DNA from: Chloroflexi bacterium RBG_13_53_26
GTDB taxonomy: Bacteria; Chloroflexota; Dehalococcoidia; UBA2247; RBG-13-53-26
DNA: 34,853 nt
Direction of reading: 5' to 3'
Assembly (NCBI GenBank): GCA_001795035.1
Contig: MGMW01000075.1
Span: 1-34,853, forward strand
A model generated the notes under the pieces. That model had not been told where the DNA came from and did no database searches. It worked only from the letters and a program-made list of their open reading frames with translations. This document shows positions 25,063 to 32,364 of the stretch, piece by piece (position 1 is the first letter of the stretch; each line of letters starts with the position of its first letter). A program made the position numbers and the translations under genes.

Positions 25063-25296
25063 TCAATTGAACTGGTGTGCAACCCAATAGGGCAGGTCTG
25101 GCAGTGCAGGTGATAAGATATGGTTGGCTGGGGCAATAGTCCTTGACTGGCTTTGTAGAGAGTGGTACGCGGTTGGGAATGTGAGGCCAGTCTTTATGGT
25201 GTCCGTTTCTTTGGGGACTTTCTCTGTGGGCAGGCGGCTGTCCGAGCCACTTCCAGAGTAGGTATGAAGGTCTATGCTCAATCTATCTCTTTTCAA
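25063..25296 (-). pseudogene. Relic of the N-terminus of a PHP-domain metal phosphoesterase (tentative)
   Basis: An open frame from TTG 25296 (or TTG 25281) begins KRDRLSIDLHTYSGSGSDSR. The stretch IDLHTYSxxSDS resembles PHP motif I, normally DLHTHSxxSDG, in which the HxH pair binds metal. Here the second His is Tyr (TAC in place of CAC). After about 25 residues the similarity fades and the frame ends at the ahcY ribosome-binding site. A full PHP protein is much longer. I read this as a decayed gene fragment; chance resemblance is possible. Confidence 0.4.
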
Positions 25297-25453
25297 TACC
25301 GATGATGTACCAATACTCAGGCCGACCCTTCCGGGTATCGGTGATGATGTGCATTATATTAAGGTTGGGATGAAGCGTTTGCAAGTCGCATAGATCCACC
25401 TTGAGCGCTTGACAGAAGCGTTTACGAATTGGGAAATGGAACGATGATAGGTC
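25283..25453 (-). pseudogene. Unidentified 56-codon C-terminal relic after the methionine synthase stop
   Basis: Directly after the TAG stop of the methionine synthase, the same frame stays open for 56 codons and ends IITDTRKGRPEYWYIIGIEKR before TAG 25285-25283 (listed in part). The aromatic, charged ending looks protein-like, and the next fragment starts overlapping it, as neighbouring genes often do. I cannot name the family. It might be the tail of a lost gene, a read-through extension, or non-coding sequence. Confidence 0.3.
25353..25384 (-). promoter_or_regulatory. Possible promoter for ahcY-metK-mutase-isomerase
   Basis: On the minus strand there is a perfect TATAAT (25358-25353). The nearest -35-like hexamer is TTGCAA (25384-25379), at a wide 20-bp spacing. 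If used, it gives a leader of about 300 nt before ahcY. I found no match to SAM-I or S-adenosylhomocysteine riboswitch signatures in that leader by eye. Confidence 0.3.
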
Positions 25454-26482
25454 CTATGTTAGATAGCGTTTCCGTATCCTGCGGGAGAGCTGTACCAGGT
25501 AATCCAGACTCTGCTCGGCTGCCTCAGGAGAGAGGGTGGCCAGTCCGCATGAAGGAGTGATCAGGCCCTGTTCCACGAGTTGCCGAAAACGGTTGCTTTC
25601 TCGGGCAAAAGGATACATTGCCTCTTCAAGGCGGTCGTTCAGGCTGGCGACACTCTCCTTGGCTAACGCTTCTTCATCGTTAGGGACAATACCCCAGGCG
25701 ATAGCACCTCCCCGTTTCAAGAAGGATTGTACCTGGTCTGGATATGTACTAAGGCTGTTGGCGTAGTTGTAGGCGTCGAAGCTCAAAACGTGTATAGGGA
25801 GGTTGAGCAGCAGAGACCAATCTGTGTTGCCGCAACAGTGGATACCCCTGAGACCAGTTATGCCTTCAAGTGTTTCTTTCAGGAGAGCGACCACCTTCTC
25901 TGATGGCAGAGAGACAAAGGCAGAGCCCAGGGACGTTAAGTAGGGCTCGTCGACGAAGATAATGGTATTGGGTGAGATTTGCCTCAGGGTACTTTCCTGC
26001 CAGGAGGCTTTGAGCCGCAGATGCCTTGCCATGGCTTCAGCTAGGGTGTCATCATAGACGGTATAGTGGGTCCCGTCGGTGATGGAGAGCCCCCAGCTTA
26101 TGGGGCCGGTTACCTGTCCTTTGACGGCGATGGGTGGTGTGATGTCCAGGGACAGGAGAGCGTGAAGCCCTGCCGCATAGTCTGCGCTGGTCACATATTC
26201 ACTGTAGGCATTGTTGGCATAAGCGACGTATAGCTGTTCCAGACCCGGATCCAGATCCCGGGATCTGTCAACGCAAATGCGCGCGTCATCGATGACTATA
26301 CCGGGAAACCCCTGGCTGAACTGGGCATACATATTCTCTTTGGCAGAGCGATTCGGCAGTTGTGGCCATGCAGGAATAGCAGTGAGATAGCGCAGAAGCA
26401 AACGACACGCCTCCTGTGGATCGGTATGCGGCATACTACCGATGACGGTGGGCAAGCAGCCGAACTCAAATATTTTATCCAT
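25454..26482 (-). CDS. Core methionine synthase (MetE C-terminal-like, MesB type)
   Basis: The 342-residue protein matches only the C-terminal catalytic barrel of MetE, without its N-terminal folate domain. Likely zinc/thiol ligands are H215 and C217 in GIHCCGN, and C312 in TPSCGL; the acidic VDEP (177-180) and FDAYNY segments also fit. Such short 'core' enzymes take the methyl group from a corrinoid protein rather than methyl-folate triglutamate; one has been characterised from Dehalococcoides. It sits 12 nt after mtnP and upstream of ahcY and metK, which supports homocysteine remethylation. A uroporphyrinogen decarboxylase-like methyltransferase is the alternative. Confidence 0.85.
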   Translation of the reverse strand: MDKIFEFGCLPTVIGSMPHTDPQEACRLLLRYLTAIPAWPQLPNRSAKENMYAQFSQGFPGIVIDDARICVDRSRDLDPGLEQLYVAYANNAYSEYVTSADYAAGLHALLSLDITPPIAVKGQVTGPISWGLSITDGTHYTVYDDTLAEAMARHLRLKASWQESTLRQISPNTIIFVDEPYLTSLGSAFVSLPSEKVVALLKETLEGITGLRGIHCCGNTDWSLLLNLPIHVLSFDAYNYANSLSTYPDQVQSFLKRGGAIAWGIVPNDEEALAKESVASLNDRLEEAMYPFARESNRFRQLVEQGLITPSCGLATLSPEAAEQSLDYLVQLSRRIRKRYLT

Positions 26483-26494
26483 CGTCTATCTCTT

Positions 26495-27358
26495 CTATTT
26501 TACATATTTCCCGATGAGGAGGGCTAGATCCTTCTTCAGGTAAGCAGGGACGTGTTCTGGCGAAGTAATGATAGCATCCTTCAGAGCAGTGGCGCATTGA
26601 CACTCTCGCCTCTTGGGGATTTGGCTTACAGCCGTCTTCACAGTGTTCTTGGCTATCTCTACGCTTCGTTGCAGATTGGCTATGACCATCTCTACTGTGA
26701 CCGACTCCTGGCTTTGATGCCAGCAGTCGTAGTCGGTGACAAAAGCAAGGGTAGCGTAGCAGATCTCGGCTTCTCGGGCCAGTCTGGCCTCAGGAAGCGC
26801 GGTCATGCCGACAACGCTAGCGCCCCAAGAGCGGTACAGGAAGGATTCTGCTCTGGTGGAGAACGATGGACCCTCTATGACAACGCAGGTGCCTCCCTGG
26901 TGCACGTTTGCCCTTGTTTTCCGAGCCGTTTCATATAGTAGGCGACTCAGGGTAGGGCAGAATGGATCGGCGAAGCCAATATGGGCTACCAGGCCCTGTC
27001 CGAAGAAGGTATTCGGCCTGCTCCCAGTTCGATCAATGAGCTGGTCGGGTACTACCATATCCAGGGGATGGATATCCTCCTTCAAGCTTCCCACGGCACT
27101 GATAGAGATGATATGTTCGACGCCTAGGGATTTCAGGGCGTAGATATTGGCTCTAGCTGGGAGCTCAGCCGGGCTGATGTGATGCCCTCTGCCGTGTCTA
27201 GGGAGAAAGGCTACCCTGACGCTTTGCAGAGTACCTAGGGTGATAACATCGCTCGGCTCACCAAAGGGGGTATTCAAGGCGACTTCTTCGACGTCGCTTA
27301 ACCCTTCTATCTGGTAGAGGCCACTGCCTCCTATAACACCGATCTTAGCTTCAACCAC
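26495..27358 (-). CDS. mtnP: S-methyl-5'-thioadenosine phosphorylase
   Basis: It cleaves methylthioadenosine with phosphate to adenine and methylthioribose-1-P. The 287-residue protein has GVIGGSGLY at the start, PRHGRGHHISPAELPARANI, the ribose/phosphate region ISAVGSLKEDI, and the substrate signature GMTALPEARLAREAEICYA followed by TDYDCWH, which distinguishes MTA phosphorylases from ordinary purine phosphorylases. GTG 27358 has a perfect AAGGAGG upstream. Its product feeds mtnA, the gene directly before it. Confidence 0.95.
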   Translation of the reverse strand: MVEAKIGVIGGSGLYQIEGLSDVEEVALNTPFGEPSDVITLGTLQSVRVAFLPRHGRGHHISPAELPARANIYALKSLGVEHIISISAVGSLKEDIHPLDMVVPDQLIDRTGSRPNTFFGQGLVAHIGFADPFCPTLSRLLYETARKTRANVHQGGTCVVIEGPSFSTRAESFLYRSWGASVVGMTALPEARLAREAEICYATLAFVTDYDCWHQSQESVTVEMVIANLQRSVEIAKNTVKTAVSQIPKRRECQCATALKDAIITSPEHVPAYLKKDLALLIGKYVK

Positions 27359-27390
27359 TAGCGCCTCCTTGTGCTGGTGAAATTGCCTGC

Positions 27391-28419
27391 CTATTCATCG
27401 AGGAGTTTCGAAAGAGTCATCTGGTAAGGCTCCTTGATTGCACCCTTCTCGGTTATTATTGCTGAAACATAACGATGGGGGGTCACATCAAAGGCAGGAT
27501 TAGCTACCTGTACTCCTTGGGGGGCCACTGGCACACCCTGAACATGAGTGACCTCCTCTGGGCTTCTATACTCGATAGGGATCCTGTCACCGGAGGATAA
27601 TGACAGGTCTATGGTAGTAATAGGGGCAGCGACATAGAAAGGGATGCCATTCTCCCTGGCCAGAACTGCCAGGGTATAGGTGCCGATTTTGTTGGCCACG
27701 TCCCCATTAGCAGCAATCCTATCAGCGCCTACCATGACACAGTTTACATCTCCTTTGCTGATGAAGTGCCCTGCCATAGAGTCAGTGATGAGAGTAACGG
27801 GAATATCCTTGCGCATAAGCTCCCATACCGTGAGGCGTGCTCCCTGAAAGAGAGGGCGGGTTTCAGTAGCAATAATATTGATTCCTTTATTCTGCTCCTT
27901 GGCTGCCATGATCGCTCCGAGGGCTGTGCCATCCCCTCCGGTAGCTAGAGGTCCTGCATTGCAGTGGGTCAGGATAGTGAAACCATTACCTATGAGCTCG
28001 GCACCAAACTGTGAGATGAGTCTGGTCGCTTGTCTTTCGTCATCGTGGATGGCTTTTGCTTCAGCGATCAGTGTAGCCTTAGTCCCGGTGATATCCTCCC
28101 CTGTCTGAGTTGCCGCTATCATTCGTTTGATGGCCTGAAAGAGATTGACTGCGGTGGGCCTGGTAGAGGCCAATACTTCGGCCATGCGTCGTAGCTCGGC
28201 GAGGAAATGCTCTTTGCTCTTTGTCTTGATGGATTGTGCTCCCAAGGCAATCCCATAGGCAGCAACTAGCCCAATCAGAGGTGCCCCGCGGACTCTCATC
28301 TCCTTAATTGCCTGGGCTGCCTCTTCATAAGTGGAAAGCTGAAGATAGACCTCCTCCCAGGGGAGTCTGGTCTGATCAATGATTTCGATCCTGTCATCGA
28401 GCCATGTTATAGCTTCCAT
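27391..28419 (-). CDS. mtnA: Methylthioribose-1-phosphate isomerase
   Basis: MtnA converts methylthioribose-1-P to methylthioribulose-1-P, the second step of MTA salvage. The eIF2B-like fold signatures are RVRGAPLIGLVAAYG, the catalytic-Cys segment LTHCNAGPLATGGDGTALG, and GADRIAANGDVANKIGTY with the catalytic Asp. The length of 342 residues is standard. GGAG lies seven bases before ATG 28419. Later genes of the classical salvage route (mtnB, mtnC, mtnD) are not in this window. Confidence 0.95.
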   Translation of the reverse strand: MEAITWLDDRIEIIDQTRLPWEEVYLQLSTYEEAAQAIKEMRVRGAPLIGLVAAYGIALGAQSIKTKSKEHFLAELRRMAEVLASTRPTAVNLFQAIKRMIAATQTGEDITGTKATLIAEAKAIHDDERQATRLISQFGAELIGNGFTILTHCNAGPLATGGDGTALGAIMAAKEQNKGINIIATETRPLFQGARLTVWELMRKDIPVTLITDSMAGHFISKGDVNCVMVGADRIAANGDVANKIGTYTLAVLARENGIPFYVAAPITTIDLSLSSGDRIPIEYRSPEEVTHVQGVPVAPQGVQVANPAFDVTPHRYVSAIITEKGAIKEPYQMTLSKLLDE

Positions 28420-28464
28420 GTCTGCACTCCGACGACTAGTTTATCATCTGGAGGTTGGTTCGTC

Positions 28465-28495
28465 ATTATACAGTATACAGTTCGCCTGATTTGAA
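28465..28495 (-). promoter_or_regulatory. Possible promoter for mtnA-mtnP-methionine synthase
   Basis: A perfect TATAAT on the minus strand (28470-28465) lies 46 nt upstream of mtnA. TTCAAA (28495-28490) could be a -35 box, at a long 19-bp spacing. The region is divergent with the CoA-transferase genes, so a promoter is expected here. Confidence 0.35.
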
Positions 28496-28519
28496 ATGCT
28501 GTAGGGATGGTGATAAAAC
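28491..28519 (+). promoter_or_regulatory. Possible promoter for the CoA-transferase pair
   Basis: TTGAAA (28491-28496), a 17-bp spacer and TAAAAC (28514-28519) make a weak sigma70-like promoter about 55 nt before ATG 28575. The TTGAAA overlaps the proposed -35 of the opposite mtnA promoter. Confidence 0.3.
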
Positions 28520-28574
28520 ATTAGGCTTAGCGGGTACGGGTATGATAGGCGATCGAAATCCGAGGCAAGAAAGC

Positions 28575-29807
28575 ATGTTTGGTGTCTACAGGGCGCTCGA
28601 TCTGAGCGATGAGAAGGGTTTCATATGCGGCAAGGCATTGGCTGATCTGGGCGCGGATGTAGTAAAGATTGAACCGCCCGGTGGTGATCCTGCCAGGAAC
28701 ATAGGCCCTTTCTACCATGACATTCCTCGTGCCGAGGAAAGCCTCTATTGGTTTGCCTACAATGCCAACAAACGAGGTATTACCCTGAACATAGAAACGA
28801 CCGACGGGCAGAAAATCTTCAAGAGACTGGTAAAAACTGCTGATTTCGTCATCGAATCCTTTTCTCCTGGATATTTGAAGAACCTTGGTCTGGACTATTC
28901 GGTGCTGAGCCAAATCAATCCTGGGATCATTCTGGCCTCGATTACTCCGTTTGGGCAAAGCGGTCCTTATCGTGATCATAAGACCGTGGATATCGTGAGT
29001 ATGGCTCTGGGTGGCTACATGTACCTGACCGGTGAGTCCGATAGACCCCCAGTTCGCATCGGTTTCTCGCAGGCATATCTCCACGCGGGTATGTCAGCCG
29101 CTTCAGGAGCGATGCTTGCTCATTGCTATAGACAACTGACCGGAGAAGGACAGTGGGTCGATGTTTCAATACATGAAGCCTGTGCCTGGATACCACCAGA
29201 TTCCTACATCTTCTGGGAGATGAATCAGCTTCTTGAGGAGCGACACGGGGCAGTGCGGGTCAGGCCAACAACCGGGGCTCGAATGAGACGTATATGGCAG
29301 TGTGTGGATGGCTACATAAGTTTTGATCTCTATGGGGGCAGGCTTGCCCGAAATTTCATGACGCCATTGGTAGCCTGGATGGCGGAAGAGGGGATGGCAC
29401 CGGATTTTCTTACAGAAATAGATTGGGCGACCTTCGATTATTCAGCAGTGCCCGCGGACATAGTAGACAGAATCTCCGAACCTGTCGGTCGGTTCTTCAT
29501 GGGGCATACAAAGGAGGAGCTCTGGCAGGGCGGGATAGCCAGACGCTGCTGCATCTATCCTGTCTCTTCCCCTGGGGAGGTAGTCAGAAGTACCCAGCTT
29601 GCGGAGAGGGATTACTGGGTGGACCTGAGACATGATGAGCTCAATTGTAGTATTACCTATCCCGGGCTTTGCATCAGATCGTCGGAGGCCAAGTGCAGCC
29701 TAAGGCGAAGAGCGCCTCTTATCGGGGAACACAATGAAGAGATATACGGCGAGATAGGGTTGTCCAAAGAGGAGCTTGTTGTCCTAAGGCAGGCCGGGGT
29801 GATATGA
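28575..29807 (+). CDS. CaiB/BaiF (class III) CoA-transferase family protein, catalytic Asp replaced
   Basis: Class III CoA-transferases move CoA between carboxylic acids through an aspartyl-CoA thioester. Family marks are ALADLGADVVKIEPPGGDPAR, YNANKRGITLN, and GEGQWVDVSIHEA. I start at ATG 28575 (MFGVYRALDLSD; GAGG at 28562-28565), giving 410 residues; the open frame back to 28455 does not look like the family. Aligning PPVRIGFSQAYLHAG with the usual PPVRxGxPxADxxxG puts Tyr168 at the nucleophilic Asp. It may therefore be a non-catalytic partner subunit of the transferase encoded 13 nt downstream. Confidence 0.88.
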   Translation: MFGVYRALDLSDEKGFICGKALADLGADVVKIEPPGGDPARNIGPFYHDIPRAEESLYWFAYNANKRGITLNIETTDGQKIFKRLVKTADFVIESFSPGYLKNLGLDYSVLSQINPGIILASITPFGQSGPYRDHKTVDIVSMALGGYMYLTGESDRPPVRIGFSQAYLHAGMSAASGAMLAHCYRQLTGEGQWVDVSIHEACAWIPPDSYIFWEMNQLLEERHGAVRVRPTTGARMRRIWQCVDGYISFDLYGGRLARNFMTPLVAWMAEEGMAPDFLTEIDWATFDYSAVPADIVDRISEPVGRFFMGHTKEELWQGGIARRCCIYPVSSPGEVVRSTQLAERDYWVDLRHDELNCSITYPGLCIRSSEAKCSLRRRAPLIGEHNEEIYGEIGLSKEELVVLRQAGVI

Positions 29808-29820
29808 AGGGGGTGACTGT

Positions 29821-31029
29821 TTGCAGGCGTTAGGGGGACTGAAGGTTGCTGACTTTTCGTGGTTCATATCAGGTCCGCTGACAGCCAAATTCCTTGGCGA
29901 CTGCGGAGCTGAAGTGGTTCACATTGAGTCAGGTACCAGTCCTGACAATATGAGAAGCACCATTCCAATGAGGGACAATGTGCCGGGGATCAATCGCTCG
30001 GCAGCCTTCGCTCGCTACAACAGCAGCAAGTATGGACTGAGTCTCAACCTCAAGCAGCCTAATGGAGTGGATATGGCCAAGAAGATCGTGGCATGGGCAG
30101 ATGTCGTGGTGGAGAACTTCAGCTCGGGGACAATGGAGAGGCTTGGCCTGGGCTATGAGGATTTGAAGAAAGCAAGGGCCGATATCATAATGGTGAGCCT
30201 GCCGATGTTCGGGCATACAGGGCCCTGGGCCAGGCACCCCGGTCTTGGTTCTCAGTTGACGGATCTGATCGGGTTTGGCAATGTTACGGGCTGACCTGAT
30301 CGTGAGCCCAGCTCGCCACCCGGCGCCTATACCGATTTCATTACCCCCTATTTTGCTGTTTGTGCCATCATGGCAGCTCTTGATTACCGACGCAGGACTG
30401 GCAGGGGGCAATATATCGAGATATCTCAATATGAAGCAGGTATCCATTTCCTGACGCCGGTTATCATGGACTGGTTTGTACATGGTCGACAGCCAAATCG
30501 AGCGGGCAACAGGTGCAGAGGTGTTGCTCCTTATGGGGTCTACAGATGCTGTGGCCATGAAAGATGGTGTGCCATTGCGGTGTTCACAGAAGGGGAGTGG
30601 CGAAGTCTTTGTGGAGTGATTGAGAAGCCCATCCTGGCTGAGGATCCGAGATTCGCCACCGGGTTGGCTCGGGTTGAGAATTGCGAGCAACTGGATGGAT
30701 TGATAGAAGAGTGGACGAGCAACCGTTCTGACGAAGAGGTGATGAGTTTAATGCAGGAGGCTGGGGTTGCTGCGGGCGCTGTGCTCAATGGCCGCGATCT
30801 GGGTGAAAACGTTCATCTCAACGCCAGGGGTTTCTACAAGGAACTGGTTCATCCGGAGATAGGCCATCATCGCTATCTCTTGCCGCCTTTCAGGCTGTCG
30901 AAGACACCCGGCGAGCCAAGGATGGCGGCCCCCTGTCTGGGCCAGCACAATGAATATGTGTGCAAACGCATTCTGGGCATGAATGACGAAGAATTCATCC
31001 GGTTGCTGAATGAAGGCATCTTTGACTAA
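29821..31029 (+). pseudogene. CaiB/BaiF CoA-transferase interrupted by an in-frame TGA (Trp position)
   Basis: A single frame of 403 codons, from TTG 29821 (AAGGGGGTGA upstream) to TAA 31029, encodes a full-length class III CoA-transferase except for TGA at 30292-30294 (codon 158). Before it: VADFSWFISGPLTAKFLGDCGAEVVHIE and GNVTG; after it: PDREPSSPPGAYTDF, in the same frame. The family usually reads TGWPDxxP here, so TGA replaces TGG. The catalytic Asp (D172, in AYTDF) is downstream, so a product ending at codon 157 would be inactive. The rest is undamaged, pointing to a recent nonsense change, a sequence error, or read-through. Other genes here use TGA as stop. Confidence 0.85.
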
Positions 31030-31037
31030 GTGCCTGC

Positions 31038-32213
31038 TTAGCCTCTGGGCAGCCCGAGTCCTCTGAGAGCGATTATGTTTCTCTGGATCTCGGCGGTTCC
31101 AGCTCCTACTGTAGCAGCGGCTGCATAGAAATACTGGCGCTGGAAGAACCCTGAGAGAGGAGCCCATTTGCAGCCCTCGTCGAGTTGCCCGAAAGCCCCA
31201 GTGATCTGCAAGCCAGCTTGAGCCACACGTTGCTGGAACTCGGCGCCGAAGACCCTCGACATCGATGCCTCGTGGTCTACGGCTTTGCCAGCGCCCTGCA
31301 TCCAGACGATGCGGTGTGCAAGGATCCTGGCGGCCTCAGCTTCGACGTACAATTGTGCCAGGCGGTTGCGGATCACCGGGTCTGCAAACAATGGCTTGCC
31401 ATTGCGCTCAGTTTCCTTGGCGAATTCTATGAGACGGGTTAGATTGCGTCGGGCAGCGGCGATCCGGTGAATGCCAGATCTTTCGTAGCCCAATACTGCC
31501 CCCGTTACTCGCCAACCATCGTTCTGCTTCCCCACCAGGTTTTCCCTGGGCACGACCAAGTTATCGAAGAATATCTCGCAATAGGTGCCGACGATATTGG
31601 GCAGGAAACGCACTTCGACGCCAGGACTTTTCAGGTCAACGAGCAAGAAACTTATGCCCTTGTGTTTAGGGGCTTCAGGATCTGTCCTTGCCAGGATGAA
31701 GGTCCAGTCGGCGTGCATAGCGCCGGTGCTCCAAACCTTCTGTCCGTCGACGATGAAATGATCCCCTTTGTCCACAGCCCGAGTTGATACTGCGGCCAGG
31801 TCAGAGCCGGCACCAGGCTCGCTGAAACCCTGACACCAGACCTGTTCTCCGCGGGCGATCTTGGGGAGGAAGTTTTTTTTCTGGGGCTCACTGCCATACT
31901 GTATGAGGGTGGGTGCGCACATGAGAGCGCCCTGGATGTCTACTCCAGGAAGTTCATGGTAGTACATCTCGTCGCTGAGAATGAACTGCTTGGTAGCGGA
32001 GTCTTGCCCTCCATACTCCTTGGGCCAGGAGAGGGAATGCCATCCCTTATCCCCTACTTTACGGAGCATGCCGCGGGCAAATTCCCACTCCTCACCGTCC
32101 TTGGCCTCCTGAAGAAGGCCCGTTCCGGTCCAGTTCTTGGGGAGTTCTTTCTTTATGAACTCAAGGACCTCCTGGTGAAACTTCCTATCCTCTTCGCTGA
32201 AGCTGAAATCCAT
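31038..32213 (-). CDS. Acyl-CoA dehydrogenase family protein
   Basis: These flavoproteins introduce a double bond next to the acyl-CoA thioester. The 391-residue protein shows QGFSEPGAGSDLAAVSTRA (FAD/substrate region, 128-146), WSTGAMHADW, and the C-terminal GAGTAEIQRNIIALRGLG. The medium-chain catalytic Glu of the YEGT motif is Ala here; E244 in GYERSG sits where isovaleryl-CoA-type enzymes keep their base. CAGGAGG precedes ATG 32213. It converges on the CoA-transferase pair, eight bases apart, suggesting a shared acyl-CoA pathway; the substrate is unknown. Confidence 0.93.
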   Translation of the reverse strand: MDFSFSEEDRKFHQEVLEFIKKELPKNWTGTGLLQEAKDGEEWEFARGMLRKVGDKGWHSLSWPKEYGGQDSATKQFILSDEMYYHELPGVDIQGALMCAPTLIQYGSEPQKKNFLPKIARGEQVWCQGFSEPGAGSDLAAVSTRAVDKGDHFIVDGQKVWSTGAMHADWTFILARTDPEAPKHKGISFLLVDLKSPGVEVRFLPNIVGTYCEIFFDNLVVPRENLVGKQNDGWRVTGAVLGYERSGIHRIAAARRNLTRLIEFAKETERNGKPLFADPVIRNRLAQLYVEAEAARILAHRIVWMQGAGKAVDHEASMSRVFGAEFQQRVAQAGLQITGAFGQLDEGCKWAPLSGFFQRQYFYAAAATVGAGTAEIQRNIIALRGLGLPRG

Positions 32214-32242
32214 GTGGCCTCCTGAGCAGGTTTCCTGTGTAG

Positions 32243-32272
32243 ATTGTACGCTGCATTGAACGCAGGTGTCAA
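32243..32272 (-). promoter_or_regulatory. Strong promoter of the acyl-CoA dehydrogenase gene
   Basis: On the minus strand a perfect TTGACA (32272-32267), an 18-bp spacer and TACAAT (32248-32243) form a near-consensus promoter, about 30 nt before the dehydrogenase start. It is the best -35/-10 pair in the accessory half of the window. Confidence 0.65.
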
Positions 32273-32283
32273 AGAATTTGACA
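32267..32283. promoter_or_regulatory. 17-bp inverted repeat, candidate operator
   Basis: TGTCAAAGAATTTGACA is a perfect inverted repeat with 7-bp arms around GAA. It covers the -35 box of the dehydrogenase promoter, so a dimeric repressor bound here would block that promoter. The size suits a helix-turn-helix dimer; no regulator gene of that type is visible in the window. Confidence 0.5.
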
Positions 32284-32331
32284 TGGCGACTGTCTCCATC
32301 CCCGGTTTGGGGAGATTTGCGTTGCCCGTGG

Positions 32332-32340
32332 TGCTATAAT
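32332..32340 (+). promoter_or_regulatory. Extended -10 promoter of the response regulator gene
   Basis: TGCTATAAT (32332-32340) is a perfect TGnTATAAT extended -10 element. No convincing -35 lies 16-18 bp upstream, which extended -10 promoters can tolerate. The predicted transcript start is near 32347, giving a leader of under 20 nt before ATG 32365. Confidence 0.6.
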
Positions 32341-32364
32341 GGACGTGGTTTACGAGGGGGTGAT

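Noticed and set aside
25283..25456. Pyrrolysine-type read-through of the methionine synthase TAG
   Set aside because: The core enzyme is already complete at 342 residues, and the family carries no pyrrolysine at its end. TAG is also the stop of many ribosomal genes here.
26252..26267. 16-bp perfect palindrome CAGATCCCGGGATCTG
   Set aside because: It lies inside the methionine synthase coding region, away from any promoter, and encodes ordinary residues; most likely chance.
28455..28574. 40-residue N-terminal extension of the first CoA-transferase
   Set aside because: It does not resemble the family, lacks a ribosome-binding site and crosses the proposed promoter; ATG 28575 has GAGG at good spacing.
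30292..30294. Selenocysteine at the in-frame TGA
   Set aside because: The family has Trp, not Cys, at this site, and the GGGCT/AGCCC pairing begins before the TGA, unlike a bacterial SECIS element, which lies just after it.
32266..32364. 33-residue N-terminal extension of the response regulator
   Set aside because: It would run through the extended -10 element; the receiver domain begins right after ATG 32365, which has a strong ribosome-binding site.
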